Below, in pieces: positions 37,222-49,305 of a stretch of DNA of 64,000 nt. The notes under the pieces were generated by a model, which worked only from the letters and a program-made list of their open reading frames with translations, had not been told where the DNA came from and ran no database searches. A program made the translations under genes and the position numbers. The stretch covers positions 236,001-300,000 of the forward strand of contig CM049320.1 of NCBI GenBank assembly GCA_026874595.1, read 5' to 3'. Origin of the DNA: Sipunculus nudus. Its lineage: Eukaryota; Annelida; Sipuncula; Golfingiida; Sipunculidae. The stretch's first letter is position 1, and each line of letters starts with the position of its first letter.

Positions 37222-37530
37222 ATGAACCCAAAAGCGATATGCAGGTGCTACATGTCAACGCGAAGAGAGGGGCTGAAAGTATGCATTCGGTTAGATGGCC
37301 GAATTGATAAATGCCTTAAAGTGAGACTAGAGCGTATACAGTCACCTTGCCGGATTGACAAATGCCTGAGAGTGAGGCTGGAGCGTATACGGGCACCTGG
37401 TACAAAAAAACACAATCATACACCCGAGCGACAGTTCATGTTCACATCTGATATGCAACGGAAAATTCTTCCAAAGCTTCGCTGGAAGCCTGCGGAGTTT
37501 TTGGGTTTTCTTATAAACCTATACCCGTGA
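37222..37530 (+). CDS. Basic protein or exon with internal duplication, 102 aa
   Basis: Starts ATGAACCC directly after a splice-acceptor-like TATGTTTCAG. The frame is also open upstream, so it may be a last exon joined in phase 0 to the short exon at 36526-36584. A 51-base tandem duplication gives two copies of 'RIDKCL.VRLERI'. The protein is strongly basic, with one Cys in each repeat. No family recognised. It occurs only once in the window. Confidence 0.5.
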   Translation: MNPKAICRCYMSTRREGLKVCIRLDGRIDKCLKVRLERIQSPCRIDKCLRVRLERIRAPGTKKHNHTPERQFMFTSDMQRKILPKLRWKPAEFLGFLINLYP

Positions 37531-37625
37531 CCATTTCCACGCACCTTGTATAAACAAAATGTTATCGAGAAGGTACATATATACTACCCGATGGTGTCGG
37601 TGTCTGATGACGATGAACACACATC

Positions 37626-38640
37626 ATGCGGTTTACTCAGTGTGAAGAAGAACAATTCATGCCGGGAGACGGAGACAATGACGTAACACGTCCTGAGCCG
37701 CATGCGCAGCAAGAAGGAGGAGCGGAAAATGCAGACAAAGCGGACGAGGGTGAGGAAGGTTTGGATGCGTGGGAAGTTTCAACAGAACGTGAATACAAAC
37801 GCGTAAGAGAGGCTGTTTTAGCGTTTATCGAGAAAGACGCTTGGGATGCGCCGGAGTTCTGGATCACATACAACCTGTTTGATGCCACGCAATGGGACAG
37901 CTTGGTGGCCGAACTGGTCGGAAGTATACGTCTAACTAGGCCTTTAATGAAATTACTAAAACAACACGATCTGATAGACGCCCCCTTGAGCAAAACTGAA
38001 GTCGAAGACATCTATAAGAAACAGGACATCCGACGCGTGCTCGGACATATCTATCGCCCTGGGGAGACAAAAAGCATTGAAACGCCTGTTACTCCTGAGG
38101 TTTTGCGTCCAGGTGGCGAAGCGGACAGATGCCGATAGGTGTCTCCGGGATTTCCTGCCGGCAGAGTGGGACTTTAATCAACCAGGTCGTGTTTCAAGGA
38201 TCACCGGTTCACATGAATGCAACGTAGCGTTGCATCCTAACATGAATTGGAATGGCCGCTTCCGCAGGAGAAAAAGGCGATATACCACAAGGCCGTCATC
38301 ACCCGCCCCGTCTACTACCACGTCACAATCGGGTATTGAGAGCCCGTTTGATGCAGGTCGGGAATTATTGCAGTTGATGAATTCCATAACAGCAACCAAC
38401 CCGCCCCAAAATGTCGCTGACGGCACAGACGCCTCTGATCCATTGGCATCTGAACGTCGACCTCCCGTGGACCCTGCGCCTCCATCGGAACCTGATACAT
38501 CAACCCAGGGAGGTCAGACCCGATCTGATAACATTTTGCCTGCAGCCAAAAGGTTAAAGCTTCGACACGTCAGGACGGGCGCCACCGAAGCAGTGATGTT
38601 TCCTCCATATACGGGGAGCGTGACCACATTGTTGAAACAG
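37626..38640 (+). pseudogene. Paralogue of the RING-gene N-terminal domain, frameshifted
   Basis: The first frame (ATG 37626, to 38138) encodes an acidic start (about residues 1-50) followed by a helical domain matching the RING protein at 56095-56805: both share 'LTKPLLKQ/LTRPLMKL', then 'IY..QD.RRV' and, further on, 'LLLLR.CVQV'. Here the last block lies in the next frame (from about 38077), so a small indel near 38075 separates two halves. The second half runs on into a Pro/Ser/Thr-rich tail and a basic 'PAAKRLKL', almost the c-Myc nuclear signal. No RING is present. Beyond about 38640 the frame stays open to 38934 but is probably only the antisense of the convergent gene. Confidence 0.55.
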
Positions 38641-39053
38641 TCTCGTAATATGCCGATTTCAAATACCTCGCTTAACAGGGCACATGCGTCAGACATGCCT
38701 CTATGGAAGAGCCTGTGGTATAGCTCCAATATATTTACATTAAACAAAGAACAGTTCACGTATAAAGCAGTGGTAATGGAGCGCGCCTCCGATTTTCCAC
38801 TTTCCCTATACGACTGCACATACTTGAGGTCATCCCTGTGTGGCAGCAGCGTAGGCAGATCTATCAGATTAACGTCTGTGGCTAAAGCGAGGAGATCAAC
38901 ACGGAGGTTCAGAGCATCTTCAACCTCCATGTAGTTCAGAAACAAGCCTCTGATGCTTAACGCTTCCGACTCGTTCGGCTGGCGTTCGGTGCCGATGTAT
39001 ATAACGTCCTCCTCTTCTATGGACGAACTGTCGGAATGTTCAGTCTGTTCCAT
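38514..39053 (-). CDS. Unrecognised protein, 179 aa, with SUMO-interaction-like motif
   Basis: ATG at 39053, immediately after a good acceptor (TTATAATTTCAG|AGCG). A matching donor (TTCAG|GTATGC) lies at 39337, suggesting a 280-base intron with the first exon further right. Residues 4-17 read 'TEHSDSSSIEEEDV', then 'IYIGTE': Ser/acidic residues next to V-I-Y-I, the layout of a SUMO-interaction motif. The rest is helical with no Cys/His pattern. Its 3' part overlaps the tail of the convergent plus-strand frame. Confidence 0.5.
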   Translation of the reverse strand: MEQTEHSDSSSIEEEDVIYIGTERQPNESEALSIRGLFLNYMEVEDALNLRVDLLALATDVNLIDLPTLLPHRDDLKYVQSYRESGKSEARSITTALYVNCSLFNVNILELYHRLFHRGMSDACALLSEVFEIGILRDCFNNVVTLPVYGGNITASVAPVLTCRSFNLLAAGKMLSDRV

Positions 39054-39337
39054 CGCTCTGAAATTATAAGGAAACACACATGAGACGTGTTATGGCAAAA
39101 GGGGGGGGGGGGACATGGTATGTATGTGTTATGTTGCCTGTAATGACATAGCATAACACGTAAACAGAAGAGAACAGATGACAAGTCAATACAAATTAAG
39201 ATAAAACACAATCACTGTTTCTTTACAGCAGAAACGCCCCGACAGCGCTGTACCTTTCTTAGAACATTTATTTTGTACACCAACATGACAATATATCCTG
39301 ATTACAAACGTACATGCACTGCAAAAAAACAGCATAC

Positions 39338-39613
39338 CTGAACATTCGGCGAAAGGTTTCAGCCGGTGAGGGCGGCGGGGACCATCACTCCGACACTCAT
39401 TCTGGGTTCTTTTTGAGAGATGACAAGAAAACCGGAGCATCTGCCCGCCCGCCCTCCGGCTCCAGCTTTATTGTCATCTTTTAGACGTCTTGGATAATTG
39501 CTGCTTGCTTGGTGATCTGTGGTGATGGTGAAGAAACCCAAGGGCGTCTGCCAGTCCACCGCCGGCCCTTTGGTTTCCTTCAGCATCAACCACATCCGTA
39601 CTTGTTCGTTCAA
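39338..39613 (-). other. Candidate upstream exon of the 179-aa gene
   Basis: Two overlapping minus-strand frames (39359-39613, 84 codons from an ATG; 39186-39440 through the donor) lie just upstream of the donor at 39337. Which frame, if either, is coding cannot be told from sequence. Confidence 0.25.
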
Positions 39614-40195
39614 TTCAAGGGTTTTCTTTTACCTATTTCTCTGTCACGCACAAACACACGGGCCAACATGTACAGGGTGAGGTCACTCAGCAACGGTATC
39701 ACATCACATTGCAAAGAAACAGATACGGTGATACAGACAATACAAATGTATTTATTATGTGCTCACAATATATACATATATTCAAATATATATGTTGTAG
39801 TATATTATAATATACAAACGTTTATGTTTTCACAATAATCTTTGTAATATCATTATACAATATATACAACTACAGATATAAACAAAACTTAATCTTTACA
39901 AATAAGCACAGCTAGCGAATAGTGCAGCAGTAGCACTATTTAAAAAATATTGCAACACGCACGTCAGTGCATCCCCCCCCCCCCCCCGCAATCCCCATAT
40001 TCAAATAAAAGTTTCACAATACGCAGTTTCTCTAAATCCTTCTTTCAATGTTCAAGGTAGAAAAATAAATTACAAATGCTATATTTTATCATAATGATAT
40101 ATGTTATATTATTGCCTGTAGAGGTAACATATACCAAGGGTATATTTACAACCTGTTCAAACTGCATTTATTAAACAATTAAATATATGAAACAA
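39614..40195. other. AT-rich spacer, nothing supported
   Basis: Contains TA-rich sequence and a C15-16 run near 39971. No gene seen. Confidence 0.5.
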
Positions 40196-40689
40196 TTAAT
40201 CCTTAAAAATAGGAACGACGGTCGAATAGTTCCTAAGCCATTCTTCACGGCAACTGTTTGTCACTACCGGTGTCAAAGCCACCGGTACCTCAGGTTTATC
40301 TCCTCGTCTAAATATAAATTGAGAAAAAAAATCCCTCCCCAGGACACCGCTGAATTCATATGGCCAATCCCACGCACAATATAGGGTAAGCGATTTGCAG
40401 AAGACTTTACCCTTAGTGTCCGTTACCTCTACAGGCAGTAACACTTTTTTGAAGATGTTAAAACACAAACGTCTATGCACCCCCCCCCCCCCCCCAAAAC
40501 CCACATTTAAATAAAAGTTTCGCTCCATTTATTTTCTCCATATCCTCCCGATTCCTTTCACGTGGAAAAAACGGAATCCTTGCTCGATATAAAACATCTA
40601 CGTGAACAATGGATACACTTGATTCAAGATCAATGGCGAAATCGCCGCAGTCTTTTCGTATATTTCCACTTTTAGTGTAGAATACATGT
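40196..40689 (-). CDS. Unrecognised spliced gene, last exon (copy C)
   Basis: Minus strand. Acceptor TTTTTATTTGCAG ends at 40690, so the exon starts at 40689. After an open stretch of about 60 codons comes a run of 16 G, then 'NIFKKVLLPVEVTDTKGK' and, near the end, 'GVLGRDFFSQFIFRRGDK', with a stop at 40196. The last 27 codons (40196-40276) lie outside the duplicated block and are missing from A. The G run is 16 in C and E and 10 in A, all equal modulo three, as if the frame across it mattered. No family assigned. Confidence 0.45.
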
Positions 40690-41387
40690 CTGCAAATAAA
40701 AACAAAACCAAACTAGTAATGAGCATTATCTACAAACCGACATGATCATCAAAGATACCATGTTAGTTAACAGATGGGTGCATTTGTTGTTTTGTTCAGC
40801 GAGACACTTGCACGTACGTATGCATATGCTTAACAATACTCCCCGAATTATCTGTGTTAGTTACAGGGTTTAGGGTTAGGCCAACGCGATATTGCGTTAC
40901 ATAGCTGGAAACACAAAGTGATTTGATCAACTGGTTTACTGCATAATAATTCTCGTATGCTTTTTAATACCACATGTCTTCACTGTGGCCCTGTACTGGG
41001 ACACAGACTAAAATCATGACATTGACTGCCGGCAGCTAGTACGTTTGTTCAACTGATCTTCCGTCTTTACAATCGCTCCGTTATCAACAGACATATAATT
41101 CCTCTTTGACCCCATTTATACTACAACAACAACAAATAAATATAAAGATAAATGCCAAACCGTGCACACTTACCTCAGGGGGTGTCTGCGGTCGGTCTTG
41201 TTTTCGTGTTTTTATCCTGTGTAATCTCTGCTCTAAAAAAAAAGTACAAAATGTCTTCATTCAATTTTCCATCGTCACCTTTCCAAATATGGTTATAACA
41301 CATATTCATACAGTTGCTGCTCGTACCACATATGGTTCTTCATTATACAAAATATATACACGCGGCACCCCTATTCCAAAGAAATGT

Positions 41388-42041
41388 TTATTGTAAAGGG
41401 TTAACGCGTAATCTGGCGCGCCTTATCTCCCTTTCACCGAAATGAACTTTCGGACGCCGCCGACATGTCACCCTCCTTCGTGCACTCCTACCCTCATCTG
41501 TAAATGCCTCATAAACACCAATCTGCCAAGGTACAGTTGCACAAACACAGTTCCCCTGTTCGACAAGTCTGTTCACGTCCAATGATTTGTCGGGCAAGTC
41601 TCCACGGCATCACAGCTGCTGTATGATCTCGTGAGGCCGGGTCGGTCCCCAATACCTGGACACGTAAAGGGCACCTCTCTGCACCCAGCAAATCATGTCG
41701 GGCCACTTGGATATTGTCTTATATTGTTTGTGGTCGACGTCTCGGTGAAACGACGCGTGCAAACGCATATCTCTCGTTATGCGCTTGCACTTTGTACACC
41801 TCAGCACGGGAGGCTCCTTGCACATGTCGCGTATGAGTTCCTCGCCGGTGCACTTAGCGTTGCACTTCCTGCAAAATTGAGTCGTCGAAGCTGTTTCTAT
41901 CAACTCGTCTAATATTATGTCCGGCACGGTCAACCAAAATATCTGCGGGTTGTACCGCTCGCATATGTATTCCTTTGTCATTGTGTACAGTGGTTTAGGA
42001 TTGTACACAGGTTTTACTTTCGTCTTTTTCCTCAGCATCAT
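41388..42041 (-). pseudogene. 217-aa zinc-ribbon gene with nonsense mutation (copy C)
   Basis: Same gene as 19415-20068. A Trp codon (TGG) has become TGA at about 41608, leaving 143 codons. The zinc site is upstream of the break, but the basic C-terminus is cut off. Confidence 0.8.
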
Positions 42042-42752
42042 TGGTCTGAAACGAGCGCAAAATCCACCTTTACTGTCAGCGCAACGCTAACTGACCGAGC
42101 GAAATACATCTCCACTTGTACTTGGAGAGAGTGTAAAATCATTTTTTAAAAAAGAAGGGGGGGGGGGCAGGACGCAACTAGACCCGGGATGCCTTGCACA
42201 AATGATGCATCTGATGCAGGTCCCACCTCATGATACATATAAACAGAAACGCAGTGTTTATCGTATCTGCTGTCTGTTCTGTTATGTACATGGTACGAAA
42301 GATTTACATGCACACATATTGCCATGGGACATGTATTAACTCCTAGAAACATAATTTGCACCGACTGTTACTGTTACAAATGTTGTATACCGGTCCCGTC
42401 ACCGAGGCGCCCCCCCCCCCCCCATGACTGTAACATGTATTACATGTATTACAACAACAAGTGAATACTGGTACATATACAATTACATAAACAATATAAA
42501 GCAACATGGACAAGGCAACATGAACATCAAACATATAATATTGTGCCTGTAGTACAGGAGCCATGAACGGGTGCTTCTATAGGAACATATGGTACATCCA
42601 ATGCAGAATCACTGGTACCTAGCCAACATGCTTAACGTATTATCAATATCGAAAAAGACATAATATACATATATATATATATACCATGTTGAATATACAT
42701 TCCGGAAACACACTGTGTATCTACCAGATGCAGGTGATGGAGTCTTATAGGA

Positions 42753-42781
42753 TGACGTCACAGGTGGAATTATGTATATAA
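42753..42781 (+). promoter_or_regulatory. CRE-TATA promoter of array 1 (copy C)
   Basis: Identical to the copy A promoter in CRE, TATA box and spacing. Confidence 0.7.
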
Positions 42782-42906
42782 GGAGACGTTTGGCAATAGT
42801 GCAATTGGTCTCATTGGAGAGACCAAACGGGCCAACGTGAGCAGCAGCAGCAGCACGGAACGATACCATAACCAGAGCGAAAAACGGATATGGACTTGGC
42901 AATATT

Positions 42907-43553
42907 TTGTCTGTGTCCTGTACTGGACGCCACATTTAGGTTCGTGGAATATCTGAGTAGGTTTTATTACGTAAATCAGTTTCTGTACCTGTACTGGTAC
43001 GGACGTCTATATAAGGTGATCATACAGAGCGCTTTTGTTAGTGAGTGTACGTGTCCTGTACTGGACGCCACATTGGAGTTCACCATAAACTGGAATTTCG
43101 TTTTCAGATTTACTCGACCACACATCAATTGTCGAATCTGTACCTGTACTGGTACGGACGCTTACAAAACGGGGGAAAAAGGACCGAGCGTTTCCGTCAG
43201 ACTGTTAGTGTGTGTCCTGTACTGGACGACACATTGGGCCAACGCAGAAAGCTGGATTATCCTTTTTGGGATTCACCTAACGAGACATTACACGTAGTTT
43301 TTCCGTGCCTGTACTGGGACGGACGATTTTAAAGTGGAAAAGCGCTCAGCACTTCCGTCTATCTGTTAGTGTGCGAGTCCTGTACTGGACGCCATCTACA
43401 GTTCGCACAAAAAATGGGTTATCGTTTTCCGGATGTACACGACAAAGACCTTAAGTGTTTTGAATCCGTGCCTGTACTGGTACGGACGTCTCAGAATTGG
43501 AACAGAACGAGCGGTTGGGTCGGTCCGTTAGTGTGTACCTGTACACTGGGTAA
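42907..43553 (+). repeat. Hairpin array 1 (copy C)
   Basis: Full set of hairpins. The type 2 unit near 43470 has CCGTGCC/GGTACGG (one G-U pair), where A is damaged. The ORF across the array stops earlier than in A, supporting a noncoding reading. Confidence 0.75.
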
Positions 43554-43562
43554 ACCATTTAC

Positions 43563-43787
43563 ATGATGTCGGCGAAAACATTTTGGAAAAAAAAAATAAG
43601 ATTGAATTACCTTTTGCAGTTTGGTGTTACTTCTATCTTCTGCTGCAGTACAGTAGTGTTCGGGTATCTGTGTGGAAAAGAACATAAACTTAAAAAAAAG
43701 TCTATTTCGGTTATAGGAAAATCCACAAATATATACATCTGTACAGTAGGGCTCCCGCGGTTTCACGTTAGATATTTGATTTTCTAA
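43563..43787 (+). CDS. Possible small membrane protein (copy C)
   Basis: Identical product to 21585-21809. Confidence 0.3.
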   Translation: MMSAKTFWKKKIRLNYLLQFGVTSIFCCSTVVFGYLCGKEHKLKKKSISVIGKSTNIYICTVGLPRFHVRYLIF

Positions 43788-43844
43788 AGAAACCGGAAGA
43801 ATCAAAATAGTATAGTTCCATCTGCAGTTGTAGAATGATCGAGA

Positions 43845-44195
43845 TCAGCAGGTTTCAACTTGCGTGTATGCGTCTGCCGTATGTTTGAGTGTTACGTCAT
43901 AGGCATCCTTCAACCATTCTATAAACTGTTTCGCCATTCGCACGGCAATTAATGTCTGTTCCGTCGGGCACCGCTTTTGTAAACATATCTTTTTCGCTAA
44001 CATAAGTCCTTTGAGAATCCGCGAATTCCACCACCAGTCTTCGTCGACGAGTGCTTTCAGAGTCAGCTGAAACACCCTGTCGCTGTCAACGAAAAATCTG
44101 TCTGGTGTGGACAGGAACGACGTAATATAGTCATTTAACTCACGGGTTTTAGCTGGAATATTTACCAGCAATGCATAGTCTAATTCTTTTGACAT
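43845..44195 (-). CDS. Small helical protein, 116 aa (copy C, altered C-terminus)
   Basis: ATG at 44195 (MSKELDY); the frame is open further upstream only through TTG. All-helical, with 'WWWNSRILKGLMLAKKICL', a Trp cluster unusual for so small a protein. It lacks the nonsense codon of copy A. The last four codons (ETC and stop) come from the deletion junction and replace the natural end seen in copy A. It is a paralogue of the frame at 21790-22269. Confidence 0.6.
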   Translation of the reverse strand: MSKELDYALLVNIPAKTRELNDYITSFLSTPDRFFVDSDRVFQLTLKALVDEDWWWNSRILKGLMLAKKICLQKRCPTEQTLIAVRMAKQFIEWLKDAYDVTLKHTADAYTQVETC

Positions 44196-44795
44196 GTTTG
44201 GATCCAAGTTGGACAGCAAACGAGCAGAAAGGACTATTTTTTGTGTCGGTCTGTATGTTTACGTTACAAATAATTATCGAAAGCATAAAGGGAGGACAGG
44301 TCTTAACATATCTCCATATGTTTGTACACCACGCATAACCTTTCACGTCATCTTGACATGCATCACCTCTCTTTTTTGTGTGTTAACAGACACGATAAAG
44401 CAGTTATTATGTTACTAAGAGATGTTTTATTCCTGACATATTTAATTACATAAATTTTCCGTGGTCGTGATTGCATAAAAAAAAATTGACCAGGTATATG
44501 ACTCGACCTAAAAACCATATTTACAATATGTATAATATATTTACAAAACACAATCGTCACCCCTGTACTTGGGGAAAAAAGATATCCATTACATATATAT
44601 ATCTGTAAATAAACGTATATTTACGATATGGAATTGTATTCCACATATATTTATCTGCTGTCCTTTCGAATTTTTGTTTTATTTTTGTTTACCCGTACAG
44701 ATACCTGTCCAGTTCTGGACACCACAAACTAGCGTCGGGCATGTAATATATCACAATATATGGCCAAAAAAGTTACAGATGTTGTAAAATAAAAG

Positions 44796-45278
44796 TTTAT
44801 TGTTCGTCTTGTTTGATCTTCTTAATGGCATCCCGGCGCAGTAATCCCACATATGCTTACTGGCAGCAATTCTCAAATGGGTCGTTAGAAGGGCACACGC
44901 ACGGATGTGGTGGCTCCTGGTTGCGGCCGGTGGCGCCTCAGCGCGGTACATTTTCACTATATCTCGGTATGTATCGTGGCAGCGCATGACAATTTCATCA
45001 ACAGCGTCCGCCAGGAGCAGAACATTGGAAGCAACGCGCACCGTTTCTTCCATTTTCTTTTCTTCTGTGATACGTCTGTCCAGTTCTGTACTGGGGATGT
45101 GCATTAACATTTCGTACTTGTGCACTAGTTCACTTTCTAACTGATCGAAATATTCGTCGTCGTCTTGCATTGCGAAATACGTCTCAGGCGACGACGATTT
45201 AACATTTTGAACGTAGCGAAGTATGGCCTGGCCTTGCACATTTACCAACGCCTCCATTTCACGTTCGAAGTGCTCCAT
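44796..45278 (-). pseudogene. 160-aa helical-protein gene, frameshifted (copy C)
   Basis: Same gene as 24324-24806. One base is missing near 44858 (GCTTACTGG versus GCTTCCCTGG in A), so the last about 20 residues are replaced by an unrelated tail running past the normal stop. Confidence 0.75.
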
Positions 45279-45965
45279 CTTGTTCTGTAAGTCACAAGGA
45301 CGTCTTATAACAACGTCTTATAACAAACAGCTTTTTCGCTACAGGACTTTTTCTGTGTTGTTTAGGGTTATACTTTGATGAACCAAACAAAAATATTAAA
45401 AATAACCTCCCCCCTCCCCACCTTCCTTCCTCCTCTTTCCTCAATCGACATTTGTGATTGGTCGTGTGTCGAAATGTCGTTTTTTTTCCGTTGTACTTGT
45501 TTACTAACTAACGAGGTCATGTTCTACAATAAACGTGAAGGGACTGATATCCGTGACAAGGTTACATATTACATTCATGCAAGGTGTCACGCAAAGTGGC
45601 GCTCTGCTTCATAACCTTTTTTTATTATATCCTAAATACATTTTTTTTGGCTCATAGTAATTACCTTCTCATGTTTAATCAGTTACAGAATTATAGTGTT
45701 TCTCATTGTCCTTCAGGAAAAAACCAAAACTCTTGCAATACCTTTTTGTTCGACATTTTTGGTTAAAAGGTCCGCGTGTCTGTTATTTTTTTGTTTATGG
45801 TTAAAAAAAATACAAATTCTCTTCCCGTTTCTATGTCACAACATTACTTAATCGTCGTTACGGTTAGTCTGTGTCACGTGTGTGGCAAAAACCGAACCGC
45901 TCCGAGTTGGATGGATGGGGGGAGGGGTTTGATAGTTTTTTATCAGAGGAAAACACGTCACCCGA

Positions 45966-46470
45966 CCTTGTTTACTGGTCAGGTCGTATAAACATGGCTT
46001 TTATCTAACTCCTGCGCATCTGGGTTTTAAAGTGATGTCAGTCCGTTGTGTACACAACCATACACAAAATAAAAATAATAATAAACTTACCTACATAAAG
46101 AGTCAGGTAAGTTTATTTTATTTTTTTGTTTTTTTTTGTTAACATCCAGGGGGCCTTCGTTACTGGCCCCCGATGTACAACTGATGCTCCTAAACAAACC
46201 AAAAAAATAAATGTAACCCAGGCCTACCTTTCTGCCCAGTGGGTGTCCTAAGTTTCTAAAAAAAAAAAAACATAACACCCCCCCCCCCACCTCATCCATC
46301 CCCACCGCCCAATGACCTTCGTTACTGGTCACATTTTGTTTTTTTCTGGTACTGCCAACAACCAAATATTAGGGACCCTTCGTTACTGGGGCCCCTCAAA
46401 TACAAACTAAAAATTCACTCCCTAAACATAAAAATTCACCCCCGGCCTACCTTACTGGCCAGTGGGTGTG
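45966..46470 (-). repeat. Hairpin array 2 (copy C)
   Basis: Same hairpins as 25494-26005. The unit near 46223 is damaged (ACCTTTCTGCCC for ACCTTACTGGCC), which lowers its stem pairing; the others are intact. Confidence 0.7.
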
Positions 46471-46731
46471 ACATCATTTCTCAAAAACAACACCAATTAC
46501 AAAATACACCTACCGGTATTGTTGGACTTGCACGGTCTTCAAAGATGTATCAACGAGTTTTGTTTATCGGCCAAGACCTTCACAAAATCACAAACGCTGT
46601 AAACTCTTCTCAACTCTGCGGTACACGGTCGGCTTCTGCTTCAACGACTGCTATTTATCCACAATGATCGTACTGTAGTTACAACTGTTGCCAGTCAAAA
46701 CCAAAGTCTGACTTTACTCAAAACTACCTCC

Positions 46732-46760
46732 TTATATACCTTATTTCTCCTGTGACGTCA
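46732..46760 (-). promoter_or_regulatory. CRE-TATA promoter of array 2 (copy C)
   Basis: Unchanged copy of 26267-26295. Confidence 0.7.
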
Positions 46761-47862
46761 CACACACCGTTTCAAACAAACCACCCCCCTTCCTTTTCGC
46801 CGGATACACATACATCGTTATTTCACATCCCCGTTGGTTTCCGCTTACTGTGACGTCACTCCACTGCATAACCAATCAAATCCCTTCTTACATCCCTCTA
46901 GCCAATCAACGCTCTCCTTACACATACATCCATCCACCATCTTGAAAATTTTTACCCGGGGGGGGTAAAAAATCAACCACCCTTATCATCGCTCACACAT
47001 ATGCACCAACCTCCCCGGCACGCGGGCCCGAAATCGCACACACTAATTTATTCATGGCGAAGCGTCGAGGGTCGAGGTGCCGGGTGCGGGTGTGCCCAAC
47101 TTCCAGTAGTATAGTACTTCCGGTTGTGCACCGCTTCAGGATTTAAATGAGTTGTTGCAGTGATGTTAATAGGGCGATGATGGTAAAATCCTGCATAATT
47201 GTTCAGTTATGTGAGTAAAGTGGGATATGATGCAAATCCGGAAGAAAACGTGAGAGAAAAAGGTTTAAAAACAGGTTTGAAATGTGTGGACGAATGGGTC
47301 GTGGATGATGCAATAGACCACGTGAACTGCGCGGGTTTGATTGTTGTGAATGAGACCTGACCAATGAGCGGACTGAATGCACACCACGTGGCCTGATATG
47401 ACCAATGAGCTGACAGCGCATGTACCGGAAGTCTGCTTTACACCCGGCAGTCGTGATCGGGTCACGCTTTGGGGTCACGCTTAACCATTGAGTAAATGGG
47501 ACTTCCGGTGCGGGTACGTGGGGTAGTGTTGGACCGGAAGTGAGGAAGTGTGAAGGGTCGTGAACGGAAGTGCCGGGTCACATGGGGTCAGACGACAGGA
47601 AGTGACGGTTGGATAACACGTATTGATGAGTCATGCGAACTCGGGTTCGTCCCGGGTCGTCTTATCTGTTTTCATCTGAACACAATGAGATATATATATA
47701 TATATATATATATTATTATATATTATATACATAATCGTAACACCACGAAATATCTGTTGTTGATCTTGCAGATACGTGAGGGATGTTTTGTATATTCACC
47801 TCATAAACATTAATTTCAACCGACACACACGTATATGAAATATATATGAGACAAAAGTGAAA

Positions 47863-47930
47863 GTCACCGCCGGGATTCGAACCCGGATCCGAACTTAACC
47901 TTGCCGGAACTGCAAGTACAAACTATTGGG
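47863..47930 (-). pseudogene. Truncated tRNA-like sequence (copy C)
   Basis: Only the T-arm half of the 27406-27515 sequence is left. The rest was removed by the 0.58-kb deletion that fuses it to the zinc-module gene. Confidence 0.55.
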
Positions 47931-49167
47931 GCAAGGAATAACGTTTAAGTGGCGGCCGTTGTTACGTCATGGAGATACAGTGTTGTTTAGACATAGAGAC
48001 AAGACAATCCACGTGGAAGGCTTCGGTTCCGTGTTGCGGGCCCTGGTAGGACATCTCGACAGGATGCTGTCTGATGCTCAAAAGGCTAACCGCAGCTTGA
48101 CCGGTTGGATATACCCTAATGTCTCCGGTATATGTAAATCTTTGCATATCCAGATGGACCCGTATGGCACTGTGTCATTCTTCGACCGCATTAACAAGGA
48201 AGACGTGCGTTTCACAATGCAGGTGGCGGCCCACAAGGAGAAGGCGATATCGCTGACGACAGAGGTACTGTTCAAACTGTTGGAGCACGTGATCACCGAT
48301 TACCAGGATGTAGTCATTTGCAGCTGGAAACCTCCGGCGGTGTCTTATGACAACATCGTAGACACAGTGACGGAATCCCCAGGGCAGCATGCCCACGCGA
48401 ACACGGGTGATACTACTGAAGCTGGTGTTGACAGTGTGGCCGGACCATCAGACGGTGTCGTACCTTGTGACGGCAGGTTCTTTCGAGATAATGTACGAGG
48501 GTATGACATGTTTTACGACCGCGAGAAGATGATAGTGATTCCCTGCAAGACGTGCAACCCGGATTACGAAAGTGTGTTTGATGACGTACGGGAATACTGC
48601 CCTATATGCGACCAGAGTGAGTTGGAGTATCTGTTCACACGTGAGAGAACCGTCGGCTTCCTACCGTATGGCACCGACACCTCGAATTGGATATACTGCA
48701 AACCCCCCTGGGATTGGATATACCTTAAATGGACACCGTATCTGCGTTTCAAAGACAAAGTCACGCTCGCAACAGAAGACGAGGTACAGGTACCAGGAAT
48801 GCTCGCCATGTTGGAGGATAATATTCTGACCGGCGATTTAGACGTTTTGCTCCTGGCCGCTCAAAAGGAAAACTGTCGTATGAACGCAGTGTTCCGCTAT
48901 AATCGGATAAACCATGATCAAGTGCACGACCTTCACATTTCGATTGACCCGGTTGGCACGGTAACGTTTTATGGACCTCTGGAAACGCTGTATTGCTACT
49001 TCAGCGACGGGATACGGACGATGATACAAACCGACACTTTGAATGCGATACCGATTAAGGCCTGGGATGTTGTATCATTACGGGAGTGTGTGATCAGTAA
49101 CTACCCGCCGAAAGATTTGTCGGGTACGATGTACACCTACCCTAGTTTGTTTCCTGAGAACACTTAG
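47930..49167 (+). pseudogene. Two-module zinc protein 1, 5'-truncated (copy C)
   Basis: The deletion removed the promoter side, the ATG and the first zinc site. The remainder is open and differs from A at few positions. The first internal ATG is near 48064. The second module, including CKTC...YCPIC, is complete. Confidence 0.8.
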
Positions 49168-49305
49168 GCTGAAGAAGACGAAGAAGGACAAATGGATGAG
49201 GTCAGTTAAAAACGCGGAATGTTGTTATATGATCTCGTACCCGTCATGCCACCCGCTGTTCTGTGTCAGCTGATACACGGGGCACGTACAATAACAGACG
49301 ATACG

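Noticed and set aside
40196-40689. dUTPase identity for the last-exon protein
   Set aside because: Only one weak motif-1 resemblance; the other dUTPase motifs are not visible.
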